Shown here in pieces: positions 61,767 through 64,000 of a DNA stretch of 64,000 nucleotides. Position 1 is the stretch's first letter. Each line of letters begins with the position of its first letter. The stretch is taken from assembly GCA_947247005.1 (NCBI GenBank), contig OX365956.1, positions 11,552,089 through 11,616,088 on the forward strand, given 5' to 3'. Source of the DNA: Spisula solida. Taxonomy: Eukaryota > Mollusca > Bivalvia > Venerida > Mactridae. The notes beneath the pieces were generated by a model. It was not told the DNA's origin. It saw only the letters and a program-made list of their open reading frames with translations, and searched no databases. The position numbers and the translations under genes are program-made.

Positions 61767-64000
61767 GGAGGTTTTAGTGGCAGCATATTAGGTTTATGAG
61801 CCACCCGAGTCTTTCTCTTGAATGCAAGGTTATCGTGACCTGTAGGTAATTCTTCCAGAACATTTCCCTTGTCATCCACACTATCAGCCACAATCTGTTC
61901 CACACATTGTCTATCCACACTATCAGCATTCTCCTTAGCAGTGTCTACCACTGTAGTATCATCACCTCCCATCACAGCTAGTGTTGTACTGGTTTTTGTA
62001 TCAGACTTCACATTTAGAGTTTCAGTGAGAGATTTAGTATCATTTGGAATAGTTAAATCTTGACTAGGTTCACTGTTATCATAGTTATCTACATCACTAT
62101 CTGCTGGTGTATTGCTTGTTACTGGTCCACATTTGGCAGGAGTAGGCTTTTCTTTCACAGTTTCTGCTCTTTGTCTCAATATTTTGTCAACAAGTGCACT
62201 TTTTCTCACTGGTAAAACACCGGAGCAGGCAGTAGTCTTAGATTTTTTACCCAAAGTACCTTTTCTTTTCTTAGTAATACAAGTCCCCAATTGAGCAGAT
62301 GAACTGCTACTACTTTGTTTACCTATAGAAGTTCGGCTTCTTGTACTGACTAGAATATCATCAGCTTCAGATTTAACTGTCCTGTCACTTTCTTTCATTA
62401 TATTCCGTTCTATTTTCACATTGATGTTACCAATCCTGTTCATTGATTGATGTTTACAGTGTTTCACAGCTGGAGATCTCAAAGGACTTATCATACCTGG
62501 TAAGGGAGACATTTTTAAATGTTCAACTTTTATATGAACAGCTTCCGGAGTTCCTGGAATAGTCCTGATAGAACTGTCACTGCTTGTTGTAACACTATCA
62601 TTTCTTGTAGCACAAGATGAAGCACTTTTGTTACATGAACTGGTGGATTTTTTCAGTAAAGCTTTACCTTTTGATTGATTCACCAGACTACCCTCTCTGC
62701 TACTGCTGTTTGATTTATTCATCAGACAGCCCTCTCTGCTACTGCTGTTTGATTGATTCACTGGACAGCTCTGTCTACTACTGCTGTTCAATGAAGTATC
62801 ACACACACTTTGATTGTTATCATTCAAAGATTTTTCAACTTTACAAAGCATAGTTTTATTTTCAAATTCAGCATCGTCATCAACACCAGTTTCACATGGT
62901 TCATCATCATGATCACTTTCAAGTTCTCTAACAGGTGAAGGGGGTAATGGAGATACAGGATTTAGAAATTCAAACCTTGATAGAAATATGTCTGACAGAG
63001 GAGAGTCTCTACCTAACATACTGAAACTTGCTGTAGATGATCTCGATGATTCATCATCATTACCAAATTCTTCAACAACACTTTCCAAATGAAAACTATT
63101 TTCAGAATTTTCTTCTTTCAATTTTACGTGTGACTGGTTGTCACTTGTTTTAGAATTATACCCAGAACATCCAGGTTTATTGTAAGAAGCAAACATTTCA
63201 GAATGAGTAGATTGGATGTCTGATATTATAGTATCATCTAATACAGAGTGAGTATTGGCATCATTGGTATCACATTTCAGTAAGAAGGAGTGTGGTGTAT
63301 TGTCTTGTTTATCACATGGAGCTTCATACTCACTCTCCATTATATCCTCAACACCAAATATAAGATTATCACCACCCTTATCCTCAACTTTATCATCACA
63401 TTTATCTATAGTTAAATCAGTGGAACTATTAGAATGTTCGTCCACCTGTTCTATGATTGTATCACAGGATCCTGTTTCCAGCATACACAGTCGTGCTGGC
63501 GAGCTTCTCATAGAGACTCCACTCTCAGTACTAGATGCTCGCTCCAGTGATACTGAGTTAACACTAAATCCAGTACTCATTTGTCTTGATGGTACAACTT
63601 TATCACTTCCATCATTAACATCAGTATCAGGTACATGTAAGGTATTAGATACTTCTAGTGTCTTCCTTGATGCAGCACTATCAGTGTGAGTCAGTACAGA
63701 ATCAGTTACTTCCATGTCATTATCACATACTGTACCAGGTTTATCAGATACACTGGTTTCTGTTTCATTTCTACTACCAGGGTTTATATCACACTTCATT
63801 GAAGCAACATGTTCATTTATACCGGGGTCAGTTGATTCTACTATAGTATTTAACACATTTTTAAAAATACTGTTTTCATTTGTGGTTAATTTGAACTTAG
63901 AGTCTAAGCTTTCAGCAGGACTAGTGTAAGTGTTATTATTATTATTGTTTCGTCCATACACCTCGGAATCACGATCGATGTATTTACAATTTTTCCTCAT
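61767..64000 (-). CDS. ICE1: ICE1-like, large central exon (5' incomplete)
   Basis: 2234 nt open to the window edge; the ATG at 64000 is only the last codon visible and is probably internal. It ends at a GTATGT donor (61766-61761) in phase 2. The 744 residues are low-complexity, rich in Ser, Thr, Asp and Glu, and largely disordered: an Asn run near residue 18, SPLPPSPV near 350-357 followed by an acidic stretch, three NQSNSSSREG-type repeats (about 413-442), SPLPGMISPLRSP near 499, basic KKRKG/KKSK patches near 577-590, and FKRKTRVAHKPN at the end. A single very large exon coding for a disordered, phospho-site-rich middle region is also how vertebrate ICE1 is built. Identity depends on the downstream exons. 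Confidence 0.75.

Overview
The window is animal nuclear DNA: genes are split by GT-AG introns, codons are not organised into operons, and most of the sequence is repeats. The mix of tRNA-derived SINEs, many small inverted-repeat (MITE/foldback) elements, minisatellites, a CR1/L2-like LINE tail and widely dispersed intergenic repeats resembles bivalve mollusc genomes. That assignment is inference from repeat style; no marker gene fixes the species.

Layout. 1-17,550 holds no gene I can recognise. It contains minisatellites (49, 19 and 52 bp units), a 120-bp palindrome, SINE remnants, a 0.4-kb direct duplication of a hairpin repeat, and a complete 1.69-kb foldback transposon (9377-11066) with sub-repeats in its inverted termini and a 6-bp target duplication. 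17,555-40,966 is one uninterrupted 37-bp satellite of about 630 units. Multi-kilobase blocks are duplicated within it (offsets 3889, about 10,964-11,075, 4002, 4409 and 593 bp).

40,964-42,568 (minus) carries two exons of an unrecognised membrane protein with an in-frame 27-bp repeat. Its last visible exon ends in or beside the satellite, so the satellite is either its 3' flank or part of a very large intron. 42,600-51,400 is intergenic: a foldback element, a 5'-truncated LINE with an open C-terminal reading frame, dispersed repeats and several inverted-repeat elements.

51,649-64,000 (minus) is the 3' part of one gene, which I identify as ICE1 (little elongation complex subunit 1). Ten exons join with GT/AG boundaries and matching phases into 1201 codons plus a stop. 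They run from a long Ser/Thr/Asp-rich central exon cut by the window edge to a helical C-terminal domain like that of vertebrate ICE1. ICE1 is the scaffold of the complex that supports snRNA gene transcription. Its introns hold several different minisatellites and MITEs. The most unusual is a 54-bp tandem array (13 copies) that duplicates the 3' splice site and the start of the next exon in frame.

Most protein-like open frames in the satellite are artefacts of the repeat. No rRNA gene, intact tRNA gene or CRISPR array was seen.
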